Assembly: GCF_900070355.1 (NCBI RefSeq)
Contig: NZ_LN849456.1
Span: 1,922,001 to 1,986,000, forward strand
DNA length: 64,000 bases
Reading direction: 5' to 3'
Origin: Devriesea agamarum
Lineage (GTDB): Bacteria; Actinomycetota; Actinomycetes; Actinomycetales; Dermabacteraceae
Part shown: piece by piece, positions 42,701-52,024 of the stretch
Layout: each line of letters starts with the position of its first letter
Position numbering within the stretch: the stretch's first letter is position 1
Position numbers and translations under genes: made by a program
The notes under the pieces: model-generated
What the model was told of the DNA's origin: nothing
The model's database searches: none
Seen by the model: only the letters and a program-made list of their open reading frames with translations

Positions 42701-42839
42701 AGAAAGGGGCAGCGGGCTTAGCGCACGCTATCGGCCAGGATTCGGTTATGAGTGCTCCACTTTGCCTTGGTGTCAGGACGGATGCGTTGGTACCACCGGC
42801 TCAAGCCTGTGATGAGCGGGGAAATCCCGGGTCTGATAG

Positions 42840-44054
42840 TTAGCGCCGTTGTCGGTGACCACCCGGTGGATCCTGGTGGATGCCTTTGGCTGCATCGTCA
42901 TCTTCCAACCCATCAATATCTGCCGACTCAGCGATGTTGTCGGAAGCGTCGCTGTCGTTGGGAGAGTCGGCAGGCGAGTCGGCGGCCTTAGGGGTATCGG
43001 CCACGAAAGTATTTAGCCATCGCACCGCAGGATCGACATCGATGAAAAACTCCTTCACGAGCAGGGTCATCGGCACAGAGAGCAGCGCTCCAATTGGTCC
43101 GAGTACCCAGGACCAAAACAGCACCGATAAGAAGGAAATCGTCGCCGAGACCCCCACCGCATGACCAGTCACCCGCGGCTGAACAACACCTTGCACCAGC
43201 ATCGCGACAGCACAATAGACCACCACCACCGTAATAGCCGTGGCAGTGCCCTGGTCGAGCAACGCCATCAATGCCGGCGGCACCAGCGCGAAGACGAAAC
43301 CAATATTGGGGATGAAGTTGCATAGAAATAACAAAATTGCCCAGACAATCGGCAGCGGCACCCCTAAACCCCACAGCACGAGGCCGTCAATCACCGCCAC
43401 GATCACGCCGAACGCGGCGGTCACCACCCAGTAGGACCGAATGCTACGGGTGAACTCTTCAAGCGCCGTCACGGCATGAGGACGGTGACGCCCCAGCACC
43501 TCGAGCCGTTGGTCCAAGCCGATTGCATCCATGCCAAAGAACACCACGGTGGCGATGGTGGCCGCCAAGAGACCACCGATCGAACCGATGGACGACAGAA
43601 GATTCGAGGCGATGCCGACGAAACTTCCGAGGTTGATCTTTGAGAACCAATCGTCGACCGTTTCCTGCGCGATACCGAGTTTGCGCAGATGATCAAGAAC
43701 TTGCCCAGCTAACCCGTTGAATTCAGACGAGTATCTAGGCAATTCAGAGATCAGTTGGGACAGCGCCCAGGCTAGGGTCAGAACAAACCCGACCAGCAAC
43801 CCGAGCACAATCAGCGCACATAAAATCGCTCCCACCGGGCGCGGAGCCCCGTGCCGGACGAGAAACCGCCCTACCGGATAGACGGCGATCATCAGATTCA
43901 GGGCAAGGAAAACCGGGATGATGAGCGAGGCCAGCTCCTGCATCCCCTGCAACACCAGCCAAGCTGACGCCAGCGCAACCAGGATCAGAACCCCCCGAGG
44001 CACAATCGACCGATCAAGATGAGGCTTGCCAGGACCGTTGGTGGGTTGGGACAT
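42840..44054 (-). CDS. AI-2E-family (YdiK/PerM-type) transporter
   Basis: This 404-aa polytopic protein has about seven membrane segments. LNLMIAVYPVGRFLVRHG near the N-terminus, a large extracytoplasmic loop (about residues 105-165) and the C-terminal core GVVQPRVTGHAVGVSATISFLSVLFWSWVLGPIGALLSVP are family hallmarks. The last 60 residues form an acidic disordered tail rich in Asp and Ser. Members export autoinducer-2, sodium or other small molecules; the substrate here is unknown. Confidence 0.84.
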   Translation of the reverse strand: MSQPTNGPGKPHLDRSIVPRGVLILVALASAWLVLQGMQELASLIIPVFLALNLMIAVYPVGRFLVRHGAPRPVGAILCALIVLGLLVGFVLTLAWALSQLISELPRYSSEFNGLAGQVLDHLRKLGIAQETVDDWFSKINLGSFVGIASNLLSSIGSIGGLLAATIATVVFFGMDAIGLDQRLEVLGRHRPHAVTALEEFTRSIRSYWVVTAAFGVIVAVIDGLVLWGLGVPLPIVWAILLFLCNFIPNIGFVFALVPPALMALLDQGTATAITVVVVYCAVAMLVQGVVQPRVTGHAVGVSATISFLSVLFWSWVLGPIGALLSVPMTLLVKEFFIDVDPAVRWLNTFVADTPKAADSPADSPNDSDASDNIAESADIDGLEDDDAAKGIHQDPPGGHRQRR

Positions 44055-44265
44055 CGCGGCTCCTAGTTATCACTCGCACCCCACTAAGGGTGTGCCGGGC
44101 GTTCGGCTTTGATCGTACGGGGTCATGCCCACTCAAGGGGAAGATAAAGCCGGATGGGGTATCGAGAACAAACGAAATCTCATCGGGTGGTTATGGTCCG
44201 TCCGTGGCACCTCATGTCGTTCAACCGCGGAGCTCAACAGAGGAGAAGGTGACGAACCGGCGAAC

Positions 44266-45423
44266 TCACGCGCGCTTTGGTGGCTCGTCCGGCAGTTCCG
44301 GTAACGACGCTAACAACGCCACCGCACCATACAGGGCGATGCTTGGTAGCGTCGCAAGGAAGGGGTCTCCTAAATCAGCGAATCTACCAACTATCACCGC
44401 CACCACACCGGTGACAAATGAACTCAGGAGTGACACAACCGAGGTGGCTCCGGCACGCTGCGATGAATCAATGACTGATTGGAATTCAGCCTGACAATAA
44501 ACACTGACAGCGATATGAAATAGCACATGTAAGCCGAAACAGATTATAATGAGAGCGACGTTTTCAAACGTTGCAAAACCTGAAATGGCGAGAATATTAA
44601 GGAAAATAATAACGTAAAAACCTCGCCGTTTAACGTGTCTATGCCGGATAAGGTGACTACCCAAGATACCCGCAATCTTCATCACCGTGAAGCCCGCGAA
44701 CACCGCCGTCAAACTTGTGTCACCGAGTCGAAGCTGCCACAGCAAAAAAGGAGCCACCAAGGCGGCATCCGCAAATATAACTACCCGCGCCCGAGGGTGG
44801 AACGCAATGGTATACAGGCCAGCTAAATAGGATTTCAGCGGTTCTACCGGCCGATCGCTTGCGTCTCGCACCGACGGCCTACCGAAGAAAAACGCGATTC
44901 CTGCGAGCGCCATAAACAGCGCTCCAAGCCCCCACACATACCGCGGGTTATGTGTGAAAGCTATGAAACCAAGGCCCGCACCAGCAAGGGACGTGGCCGC
45001 ACCAAGCAGCGTAATTGCACCAATAGCCCGCCGAAGCTGATAGTCGGTTGATCGTCCGAGGCGGTTAATGATGTACGCGACGGACGTGCCACTCATCGCT
45101 GCGGCGCCGATGCCAGCTAGAACCTCTGCGGAGAAGTCACCAAGTGGGCCGAGTGCCAGGAAGAAAATGGCCAGCCCGAGGAACCTTAAGCCGTTTCCCA
45201 CCTGGATCGCCACCCAATGGGATTTACGGTCAAAAATTATTGCTGAGGGAATCTCCGCCAAAGCGACTGAGATAGTGAATGTCGCAGCAAGCGCGCCGAT
45301 AACCGTGACGGAATAGCCCATTTCACGAAAGTAGAAGTTATCGAATGCGCTGAACGAACCTATCCCTAGTCCGCTGAGAACTAGGAAAAGCCAAATCCCA
45401 TAACCGGTGCGCTTAATCATCAT
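44266..45423 (-). CDS. MFS transporter
   Basis: This protein of about 385 aa has about twelve membrane segments and the MFS layout. LLSGLG-type TM1, a loop IFDRKSHWVAIQ after TM2, and the mid-loop RPSVRDASDRPVEPLKSYL are visible. The region has lower GC than its neighbours and several AT-rich stretches, which suggests acquisition. The start MMIKRTGYG at 45423 is a choice; a GTG start at 45456 is also possible because no clear ribosome site was found for either. Confidence 0.75.
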   Translation of the reverse strand: MMIKRTGYGIWLFLVLSGLGIGSFSAFDNFYFREMGYSVTVIGALAATFTISVALAEIPSAIIFDRKSHWVAIQVGNGLRFLGLAIFFLALGPLGDFSAEVLAGIGAAAMSGTSVAYIINRLGRSTDYQLRRAIGAITLLGAATSLAGAGLGFIAFTHNPRYVWGLGALFMALAGIAFFFGRPSVRDASDRPVEPLKSYLAGLYTIAFHPRARVVIFADAALVAPFLLWQLRLGDTSLTAVFAGFTVMKIAGILGSHLIRHRHVKRRGFYVIIFLNILAISGFATFENVALIIICFGLHVLFHIAVSVYCQAEFQSVIDSSQRAGATSVVSLLSSFVTGVVAVIVGRFADLGDPFLATLPSIALYGAVALLASLPELPDEPPKRA

Positions 45424-45673
45424 GGATGCAGCGAACAGACCGGGGTGGCTGCGCACCGCGCCTGCCCCATCTCGATCATCGCTTTATTCACCGCTTTCGG
45501 AAGTTCAGAGGCCGCTGGCATCCCCTACACACCGCCATCTAATCTGATCCGAACCACCGATGGCACAGCGGAGCAGATGGCAGAAGAGTGGAAGACGGAG
45601 ATGTACACCCAACACACAACAACTTGGACAGTGTAACGCTCGTAGCCGCGGCGAGCACACTCGTCGCCCGGCA
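45424..45673. other. Gene-free interval between the MFS gene and tRNA-Leu
   Basis: No gene was supported here. A 63-codon frame (45445-45636, plus strand) has no ribosome site or recognisable product. Confidence 0.4.
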
Positions 45674-45721
45674 TAAAAATACCTCTGACTCGGAGACTTA
45701 ACTCCTTGCCAGAGGCTATTT
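45674..45721 (-). terminator. Terminator of tRNA-Leu
   Basis: On the minus strand, GCCTCTG pairs with CAGAGG across a loop that contains a second small stem (GGAG/CTCC), followed by a run of T residues (ATTTTT). Confidence 0.7.
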
Positions 45722-45730
45722 CCTGCTCTG

Positions 45731-45814
45731 TGCGCGAGGGGGGAGTTGAACCCCCACACTCTTTCGAGTACACGGACCTGAACCGTGCGCGTCTACCTAT
45801 TCCGCCACTCGCGC
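45731..45814 (-). tRNA. tRNA-Leu (anticodon CAG)
   Basis: The 84-nt minus-strand gene pairs GCGCGAG with CTCGCGC in the acceptor stem, discriminator A. The anticodon arm is CACGG-TTCAGGT-CCGTG, giving anticodon CAG (codon CUG). A long variable arm (CTCGAAAGAG) and T arm GGGGGTTCAACTCCCCC complete a class II tRNA. CCA is not encoded. Confidence 0.96.
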
Positions 45815-46060
45815 TCATCCTCTGCGCCAGGTGTCGAGCACACCAACGCCGAGGTTTTCTTTAGCTTACCCCGCGATCTGCGTCAGCCCCAGCGCATTAG
45901 GCCCGTACGAGACGAACGCCACGCAAACGCGGTGTCTAATGCAGATCAATCAGAAAAGTTAACCCCAACTCGCACCTTATCGGCACCACGTTATCCCGAC
46001 TATTCAGGCATGGCTTGCCAGAGTTCTGCGCCTGCTCTGGGTACGTTCACCAAGGCGCGG

Positions 46061-46066
46061 TAGCCT
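46061..46066 (+). promoter_or_regulatory. -10 box (TAGCCT) of the lipoprotein esterase gene
   Basis: TAGCCT ends seven bases before the GTG start at 46074, the same hexamer and nearly the same spacing as at the oligopeptidase B gene. This suggests a leaderless transcript. Confidence 0.5.
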
Positions 46067-46073
46067 GCACAAC

Positions 46074-46982
46074 GTGGTCTTCCGTGCACGTCAGCGCCTG
46101 GTCGCTATGACAGTCGCCCTCGCACTCGCAGCTTCAGGTCTGGCGGGTTGCGAGGCGATGAGCCATGCCGCCTCGCCGGAGAAGCGCACACCAGCCACGG
46201 CTCTTCCGTCCTGCGCCACCGCGTCAACAGCTGGTGACCTCGACGAAGGTTCATTTACAGCCAGCAACGGCGAAACGTCTAAATACTGGGTGCGTGCGAA
46301 TCAAGCTCGGAAAGAAGCCGGCAACCATGGCCCCACCGGACTTCTGGTGTGGTTTCACGGCGACGGTGACGGCTCTTTCCATGAACCGGATGATGACCCT
46401 TCGCTGACGGGTCCGAGCAGCATCACTGAGACGGCTGCCCATCACGGATATATCGTGGTTGGCATTACCACTCCTGATCCTGCCACCGGCACCTGGTGGA
46501 TGGACGGCCCAACGAATGCCACGTTGGTCAGTGAACTCATCCCGAAGCTCAGGGCCGAATACGGCCTGCGTAAATGCGGGGTCGTGCTCGCTGGTTTCTC
46601 AGGTGGCGCAGAGTTCGTCACGATTGACCTGGTGGCCGAGCATTCGGCGATTTTGACTCCCCCCGGAGCCGCCATCCCTGCCCCAGGTAGCGGAGCCATC
46701 CTTTTTTCGGGTGGCGACCAGCCAATCGTGCCGCAAGTGATTCCCTCGCGCGGTTTCGCTGCGTCGTTCCCGATGCACTGGTCTGTCGGCAGTGAGGATA
46801 ACGTTCCTGATGACACTGGATGGAATGCGACGGATGCGGCCACGGAAGGCGAGTCCTGGTACGGCAAGCATGGTTTCCCGGTGTCGATGCTGGTGATCCC
46901 CGACCATGCCCATGTTCTGTCGGACGTGTACGCACCGATTTTGGATAGCCAGCTCACCCAGTTTTCTAGCCGCCACCGCTGA
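46074..46982 (+). CDS. Lipoprotein alpha/beta hydrolase (esterase-like)
   Basis: This 302-aa secreted lipoprotein has a signal peptide with lipobox LAGC (Cys26). The mature part is an alpha/beta hydrolase: oxyanion region VWFHGDGDGSFHEP, nucleophile elbow GFSGGAEF (Ser), a candidate acid in SVGSEDNVPDD, and C-terminal His in IPDHAHVLSD. The layout resembles polyhydroxybutyrate-depolymerase or LpqC-type esterases. Substrate unknown. GTG start with no Shine-Dalgarno; -10 box seven bases upstream. Confidence 0.78.
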   Translation: MVFRARQRLVAMTVALALAASGLAGCEAMSHAASPEKRTPATALPSCATASTAGDLDEGSFTASNGETSKYWVRANQARKEAGNHGPTGLLVWFHGDGDGSFHEPDDDPSLTGPSSITETAAHHGYIVVGITTPDPATGTWWMDGPTNATLVSELIPKLRAEYGLRKCGVVLAGFSGGAEFVTIDLVAEHSAILTPPGAAIPAPGSGAILFSGGDQPIVPQVIPSRGFAASFPMHWSVGSEDNVPDDTGWNATDAATEGESWYGKHGFPVSMLVIPDHAHVLSDVYAPILDSQLTQFSSRHR

Positions 46983-47026
46983 GCCAGCCTTACGCCCTAG
47001 TCACCCGGCAGCGTCTCGTACGCCCG

Positions 47027-47032
47027 TATCCT
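47027..47032 (+). promoter_or_regulatory. -10 box (TATCCT) six bases before an ATG
   Basis: TATCCT at 47027-47032 precedes the ATG at 47039 by six bases. No Shine-Dalgarno sequence is present, so the gene probably has a leaderless mRNA. Confidence 0.5.
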
Positions 47033-47038
47033 GGGTGA

Positions 47039-48319
47039 ATGGCCCCTCCTCATCGCTTGGTCGCAGTTGACCTCGCGCGAACTCTCGCTCTGATTTTCAT
47101 GTTTGTGGCGCATACCGCACCGAATGATGGCCCGGGACGCATTCTTATGCTCAGCGAGTTCCTTACCGCTCCTCTGTTCGCGTTTCTGGTGGGGGTATCG
47201 CTCATGCTTTCGGCGGCGCAGGCTCAAAGCTGCAACACCCACGCTCGCACCTGGGCACTTGGTCAGATGGTGCGCGCCAGCATATTGGTCGTGAGCGGCA
47301 TCATCTTGGCGCTAGCTACGCCGAGCGTGGTGATCATCCTGATTCACTTGGGGGTCTTGATCGTGGTGTGTTTGCCGCTGGTTGCTCTGCGCACGCGCAC
47401 TGTAGCAATGGTCGGTGTTCTCTGCGGGCTCGCCGGGGTGCTGATCACCGCATGGGTCGAGGTTCGCCCGAGTGCCGGTGGGCACTTTGATAGTTCTGGG
47501 AACGTCAGCACCTCTGGCTTGTTTGGTCCAGGCGGTCTATTCTCTCCAGACAGTTACGCGAAACTCCTATCGTTGATCCCGGCACCGGCGCCTGCGATCC
47601 AAGATTTCTTTCAGGTCATCAGCGCCGGAGGAACGTATCGGATCAGCCTGTTTGTGTTGTATGCCTGCGCGGGCATCATTGTGATTCGCCGTCTGACCGG
47701 TTGCGGCCCGGCTCGACTCATGCACCCGTCGTCCCGGCAGGATCTGCCGATGAAATCAGCCTCACCGATGCTGACGGATCGAATGCTGCTGTCGAGTCTG
47801 CCGACGGCGGTGCCCCTACCGTCGCTGCCGAATCTGCCAAGCCGAACCGGCGTGTTTTCGATGGCATTGGCCGCCGTGATCGCCACCGCAATCTCCGCGC
47901 TGTTTATCGTGGTTCCGAATTTGCTTGGGGATCCGGTGCACGCCTATTCGGGCACGCTAAAAGAGACGGTGGGGAATCTCGCCGGGGTCATCGGCATCAT
48001 CTTGTGGTGCACCGCGTTGACAAGGCTTCCTTGGACGCGAGGCCGCACTCTTGGCCAGGCTGTGCCACAACTACTTATCGCACCTGGTCGCATGACGTTT
48101 TCGCTGTATGTCATGCAGGTGGTGGCGCTGTATGTCATCACCCGGGGCTTATCGATGTCTGATGATTCCTGGGCTGTGCTGGCCGCCTTGATCCTCGGTT
48201 CCTATGCCATCGTCGCTATCTGGCGATGGTTTGGGCCTGCGGCGCCGTGGTCGCGGGGACCGCTGGAAGGCGTAACGGCTCTCGCTGAACGGGCTGTACG
48301 GCGCCTATCACTCGTGTAG
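47039..48319 (+). CDS. Acyltransferase-like multi-pass membrane protein (DUF1624/DUF418-type)
   Basis: This 426-aa protein has about ten membrane segments. The N-terminal RLVAVDLARTLALIFMFVAHTAP matches the start of the heparan-alpha-glucosaminide N-acetyltransferase-like/DUF1624 group, in which an early His lies in a membrane segment. The C-terminal half contains GRMTFSLYVMQVVALY, also typical. Such proteins may acylate surface sugars. A polar loop of about 60 residues separates the halves. Its last 12 bases overlap the convergent permease gene. Confidence 0.68.
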   Translation: MAPPHRLVAVDLARTLALIFMFVAHTAPNDGPGRILMLSEFLTAPLFAFLVGVSLMLSAAQAQSCNTHARTWALGQMVRASILVVSGIILALATPSVVIILIHLGVLIVVCLPLVALRTRTVAMVGVLCGLAGVLITAWVEVRPSAGGHFDSSGNVSTSGLFGPGGLFSPDSYAKLLSLIPAPAPAIQDFFQVISAGGTYRISLFVLYACAGIIVIRRLTGCGPARLMHPSSRQDLPMKSASPMLTDRMLLSSLPTAVPLPSLPNLPSRTGVFSMALAAVIATAISALFIVVPNLLGDPVHAYSGTLKETVGNLAGVIGIILWCTALTRLPWTRGRTLGQAVPQLLIAPGRMTFSLYVMQVVALYVITRGLSMSDDSWAVLAALILGSYAIVAIWRWFGPAAPWSRGPLEGVTALAERAVRRLSLV

Positions 48320-49759
48320 GAGGTTTGCCGTCCGGTCGATTTTGCGCCGCACCACCAGGAAATATGCGGCGGTCAGCACCAGGATGAACGGTACGCCCAC
48401 CATGGCCGCGAAGGTCATGTCGGGCACCACGGTGACCGTGGCGAACACCCACACCACGCCGATCAAACCGATGACAGCGGTGATGGGACCACCGGGGGCC
48501 CGGAAAGGGGCCTTACCGTCGCGGTGGCGCCAGTATTTGAGGTAGCTGACCAGGATCAGTGCCCACACGAGGAGCACGGAGAACAGCACGATGGAAATCA
48601 TCACGACGAAGACGTCGCCGATGCCAGTGAGCGCCATGATCGCGGCAATCAAGATGCCAAGCGTTGAGAACAGGGTGGCCTTGATGGGCACCTGTGACGG
48701 GGAGATCGTGCCGAAGGTGCGCGGTGCCATCCGGTCCGTCGAGAGCGAGTGCAGCATGCGTCCGCCGGCGTACAGGTTGGCGTTGGCAGCGCTGAGCGCG
48801 GCCACCAGAACGATGAAGTTGGTCAGCGATGCGGCGCCGGAGATTCCGAGGTCCTGGAAGACCAGAACGAATGGGCTGTTGGAGACGTCGCCGTGGGAAT
48901 CTGCTGCCGACCGCCATGGCACCAGGCACACGATGATGGCGATTGCGATCACGTAGAAGAAGGCCAGTCGCATCATGATGGTGCGGGTTGCGGTGCGCAC
49001 GGAGCGTCCGGGGTCTTTGGCTTCGGCTGCGGAGATCGAGAGCAGTTCGATACCGCCGAAGGAGAACATGACGACTGCCATGCTGACCCAAACCGAGCTG
49101 AATCCTCCGGGCATGAATCCGCCGTCGGAGGTCAGATTGCCGACGCCGGCGGGTGCGTGTCCGGGAAGGCCGACGAAAACGAGCAGGAGACCGACCACGA
49201 TGAAGGCGAAAACCGCGATCACTTTGATGCTGGAGAGGACGAACTCCACGGTTCCGAAGCTTTTCACACTGATCAGGTTGAGGATCAGGATGAAGGCAGC
49301 GAAGACGAGAATGCCCAGCCAGATCGGGATTTGCGGCCACCAAAACGTCAGGTAGGTGGCAACCGCAACCAGCTCTGAGCCGGTCACAGCTACCGTGACC
49401 CACCAGTATGACCAGCGGGTGAGGTAGCCCCAGAACGGGCTGAGGAAGTGTGAGGCGAGGGTGCCGAAGCCGCCGGGGACGGGGTAGCGCGATGCCATCT
49501 CGCCGACGCAGACCGCGATGCACGCGGCGATCAGGGAGCCGATGGCAAACGACAGGATGACGGCGGGTCCGGCGACGCCAATGGCTTTTCCGGAGCCGAG
49601 AAAGAGACCGGTTCCCAGGGCCGAGCCCATCGCAATCATGGCCATCTGGCCGTGGCCGAGGGAGCGGCGCAGACCTACATTCTCCGGACCTGACTCACCG
49701 TTCTTGGGGGCGGGTGGACTCGGTGGTGCGGCAGATTGGGAGGAGAGGGGGCTCGGCAT
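48308..49759 (-). CDS. Amino-acid permease, APC family
   Basis: This 483-aa transporter has about twelve membrane segments. The first segment contains IAMGSALGTGLFLGSGKAI, the glycine-rich unwound helix that binds the amino-acid backbone; VGEMASRYPVPGGFGTLASHFLSPFWG and FSFGGIELLSISAAEAKDPGRSVR are other hallmarks of the GabP/AroP/ProY-type branch. The start at 49759 has GGAGC upstream. Its 3' end overlaps the convergent neighbour by 12 bases, leaving no room for a terminator. Exact substrate not determined. Confidence 0.87.
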   Translation of the reverse strand: MPSPLSSQSAAPPSPPAPKNGESGPENVGLRRSLGHGQMAMIAMGSALGTGLFLGSGKAIGVAGPAVILSFAIGSLIAACIAVCVGEMASRYPVPGGFGTLASHFLSPFWGYLTRWSYWWVTVAVTGSELVAVATYLTFWWPQIPIWLGILVFAAFILILNLISVKSFGTVEFVLSSIKVIAVFAFIVVGLLLVFVGLPGHAPAGVGNLTSDGGFMPGGFSSVWVSMAVVMFSFGGIELLSISAAEAKDPGRSVRTATRTIMMRLAFFYVIAIAIIVCLVPWRSAADSHGDVSNSPFVLVFQDLGISGAASLTNFIVLVAALSAANANLYAGGRMLHSLSTDRMAPRTFGTISPSQVPIKATLFSTLGILIAAIMALTGIGDVFVVMISIVLFSVLLVWALILVSYLKYWRHRDGKAPFRAPGGPITAVIGLIGVVWVFATVTVVPDMTFAAMVGVPFILVLTAAYFLVVRRKIDRTANLLHE

Positions 49760-49940
49760 GATGGCTCCGGGACTAAGGCCGCCCGGCGCACGGAACACGC
49801 CGGCGACGGGGACGGGTACCGAAGCACCGTAAACTGTGCGGCCGGGATCAGCAAAACGTGTTTAATCCGTAGACATCTGATGTTGGCATAGACACGGTGA
49901 TCGTGCTCGGCGGGCATGTTCGGTGGGGTGACCTGCACCC

Positions 49941-49969
49941 TTGATCTAATTAGGCATGCTAACTATATT
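49941..49969 (+). promoter_or_regulatory. Promoter of the marR-MFS operon with operator-like palindrome
   Basis: TTGATC (49941-49946), a 17-base spacer and TATATT (49964-49969) form a good sigma-70-type promoter. The palindrome TTAG-gcatg-CTAA (49950-49962) lies in the spacer. The GTG start is seven bases after the -10 box. Confidence 0.6.
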
Positions 49970-49976
49970 GGGGTGA

Positions 49977-50588
49977 GTGGACATCAGGTCATCCATCACC
50001 CCCTCACCACCCACCAGCACTGACACCGGCACCGGCACCGGCACCGGATCATCCCCTCAAAGCGGCCACCCCAACACCGGCGGTGAGCACGTCCACGAAT
50101 CCGGTCCCGACAGGACGAACAGAACATCGCCCAGCCATCACGATGCATCCATGGGACACAGCGCATCCATGGGAACAGAACTCGCGATTGCATGCAGCCG
50201 CTTCGTGCGCTCATCCGCTCGCCGCGCCGCTGGAGACACCCTCTCGGTGACCTGGCGCATCGTCTCCCTCATCGACGCCGAAGGACCGCTTCGCCCCTCA
50301 GAGATCGCCCGCTATGAGCGCACCTCCCGACCCACCACCACCGCCGTTGTGCAGCGGCTCGAAGCTGACGGCCTGATCACCCGCACCGCAGACCCCAAAG
50401 ACTGCCGATCCGTGCTGGTCCAGCTCACCCCCGAAGGCCACGAACGCCTCGCCAGTTGGCGACAGGCGGTTGCCGAATGCCTCGACCCATTGCTGACCGA
50501 CCTGCAACCAGATGGGCTCGACATTCTGCGCCGAGCCACCCCCCTACTCGAAGTACTCGCAACCCGTTTAGAAGGACTGACCGACTGA
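49977..50588 (+). CDS. MarR-family transcriptional regulator
   Basis: This 203-aa protein has a disordered N-terminal tail of about 60 residues with Thr-Gly repeats, then a MarR winged helix: LSVTWRIVSLIDAEGPLRPSEIARYERTSRPTTTAVVQRLEADGLI as HTH and wing with the conserved D-x-R region TADPKDCRSVLVQLT. MarR regulators repress linked exporters and are released by small ligands. The GTG at 49977 is seven bases downstream of a good -10 box, which supports this long N-terminus as leaderless. It is two bases upstream of an MFS gene, so the pair forms a regulator-exporter operon. Confidence 0.86.
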   Translation: MDIRSSITPSPPTSTDTGTGTGTGSSPQSGHPNTGGEHVHESGPDRTNRTSPSHHDASMGHSASMGTELAIACSRFVRSSARRAAGDTLSVTWRIVSLIDAEGPLRPSEIARYERTSRPTTTAVVQRLEADGLITRTADPKDCRSVLVQLTPEGHERLASWRQAVAECLDPLLTDLQPDGLDILRRATPLLEVLATRLEGLTD

Positions 50589-50590
50589 AT

Positions 50591-51898
50591 ATGACCAGCT
50601 CCCCATCCACCATCCAGGTATCGAAAACTAGCGTCAAAGCACAGCAAAGCAGCCCCTTCGCAGACGCCTTCCGCCAATCCCGCTCCGTTTGGGCTATCGC
50701 TTTCGCCGCAGCCGTGTCGTTTATGGGAATTGGGCTCGTCGATCCGATCCTGCCCGCGCTCAGCAAAGATCTCGGTGCCACCCCGGCCCAAGCCATGCTG
50801 CTGTTCACCAGCTATCTGTTCATCACAGCCATCGCAATGTTCTTCACGTCCTGGGTTGCATCAAAACTCGGAACCCGCACAACGCTGCTGATCGGACTGG
50901 GTTTTGTGGTCGTGTTTGCGGGTCTGGCCGCACTGTCTGGAAGCGTCGGACAGATCATCGGCCTGCGCGCCGGATGGGGACTCGGCAACGCACTGTTTAT
51001 TTCGACAGCCCTCTCGGCCATCGTGGGCGCCAGCGGTGGTTCCGCGGCCAGCGCCATCGTGCTGTATGAGGCAGCCTTGGGTGTCGGCATGGCGTTTGGC
51101 CCGCTGATCGGCGGACTCCTCGGTCAGGTGTCCTGGCGTGGCCCCTTCGCCGGAACCGCCATCTTGATGGGGATCGCCGTGATCGCGCTGATCACCCTGC
51201 TTCGGCCCGGTGCCGAGCGTCCCACCCCCGTCCACTGGGGCGCCGCGCTCAGCGCTCTCAAAGTTCCTGCTCTGCGCACACTTGCGGTGACCGCAGTGTT
51301 TTATAACTTCGGGTTTTTCACGCTGCTCGCATATTCTCCATTCCCCTTGGAAGAAGCCGCTGAGCGCGCAGGCCTGAACTTCGGTGCGCTCGGCTTAGGG
51401 TTCGTGTTCTTCGGCTGGGGTCTTGGGTTAGCGTTGACATCCGTTCTGATCGCGCCGATTTTGACCCGTCAGATCGGCTTACTTCCCACCCTGGTTGGCA
51501 GCCTGATCGCTCTCACGGTTCTGCTGGTTCTGCTCGGGATTTTCCACCACGACCTCGCCACCTTGATCATCTGTATTGTGATCGCCGGATTCGTGCTCGG
51601 CCTGATGAACACGGCACTAACCGAGGCCGTCATGGAAGCGACGGATCTTCCCCGCGGGGTCGCCAGCTCTGCATATTCAGGGGTGCGGTTCTTAGGCGGG
51701 GCCATCGCACCAGCCATCGCAGGGCCAATCGCCGGGGCGCTCGGGGCCTCTATTCCGTATTACGTGGGCGCCGCTGCGCTCGTGGTCTCGATCCTTGCCC
51801 TGCTTGGCGGACGTAAACATCTCACCCGCGTCCATCAGCAGCTGCACCTCAGCGCCCGCGACGAAGCTGAGGCTATCGCCACCGGGGATGAAATCTGA
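50591..51898 (+). CDS. MFS drug exporter
   Basis: This 435-aa protein has about twelve membrane segments. TM1 is followed by MGIGLVDPILPALSKDLGATPAQ (DHA1-type start), the A-loop is SWVASKLGTRTTLL, and TM5 has the GxxxGPxxGG antiporter motif in ALGVGMAFGPLIGGLLG. These are hallmarks of proton-coupled drug exporters (DHA1). The start at 50591 is two bases after the MarR stop codon. It is probably derepressed when the MarR protein binds its ligand. Confidence 0.88.
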   Translation: MTSSPSTIQVSKTSVKAQQSSPFADAFRQSRSVWAIAFAAAVSFMGIGLVDPILPALSKDLGATPAQAMLLFTSYLFITAIAMFFTSWVASKLGTRTTLLIGLGFVVVFAGLAALSGSVGQIIGLRAGWGLGNALFISTALSAIVGASGGSAASAIVLYEAALGVGMAFGPLIGGLLGQVSWRGPFAGTAILMGIAVIALITLLRPGAERPTPVHWGAALSALKVPALRTLAVTAVFYNFGFFTLLAYSPFPLEEAAERAGLNFGALGLGFVFFGWGLGLALTSVLIAPILTRQIGLLPTLVGSLIALTVLLVLLGIFHHDLATLIICIVIAGFVLGLMNTALTEAVMEATDLPRGVASSAYSGVRFLGGAIAPAIAGPIAGALGASIPYYVGAAALVVSILALLGGRKHLTRVHQQLHLSARDEAEAIATGDEI

Positions 51899-52024
51899 GT
51901 TTGTCCGAGCGCGCCTGAGAGCCACGCCTGAGGGACCGCGTATAAAAGGCTAAGCTCAACCCAATGATCAATTACTGATGTTTTGATCGTTGGAGGCGAT
52001 CATTCTCGCACCTATGTTGATCAG

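Noticed and set aside
45445-45636. 63-aa frame beside the MFS gene
   Set aside because: No ribosome site and no recognisable sequence.
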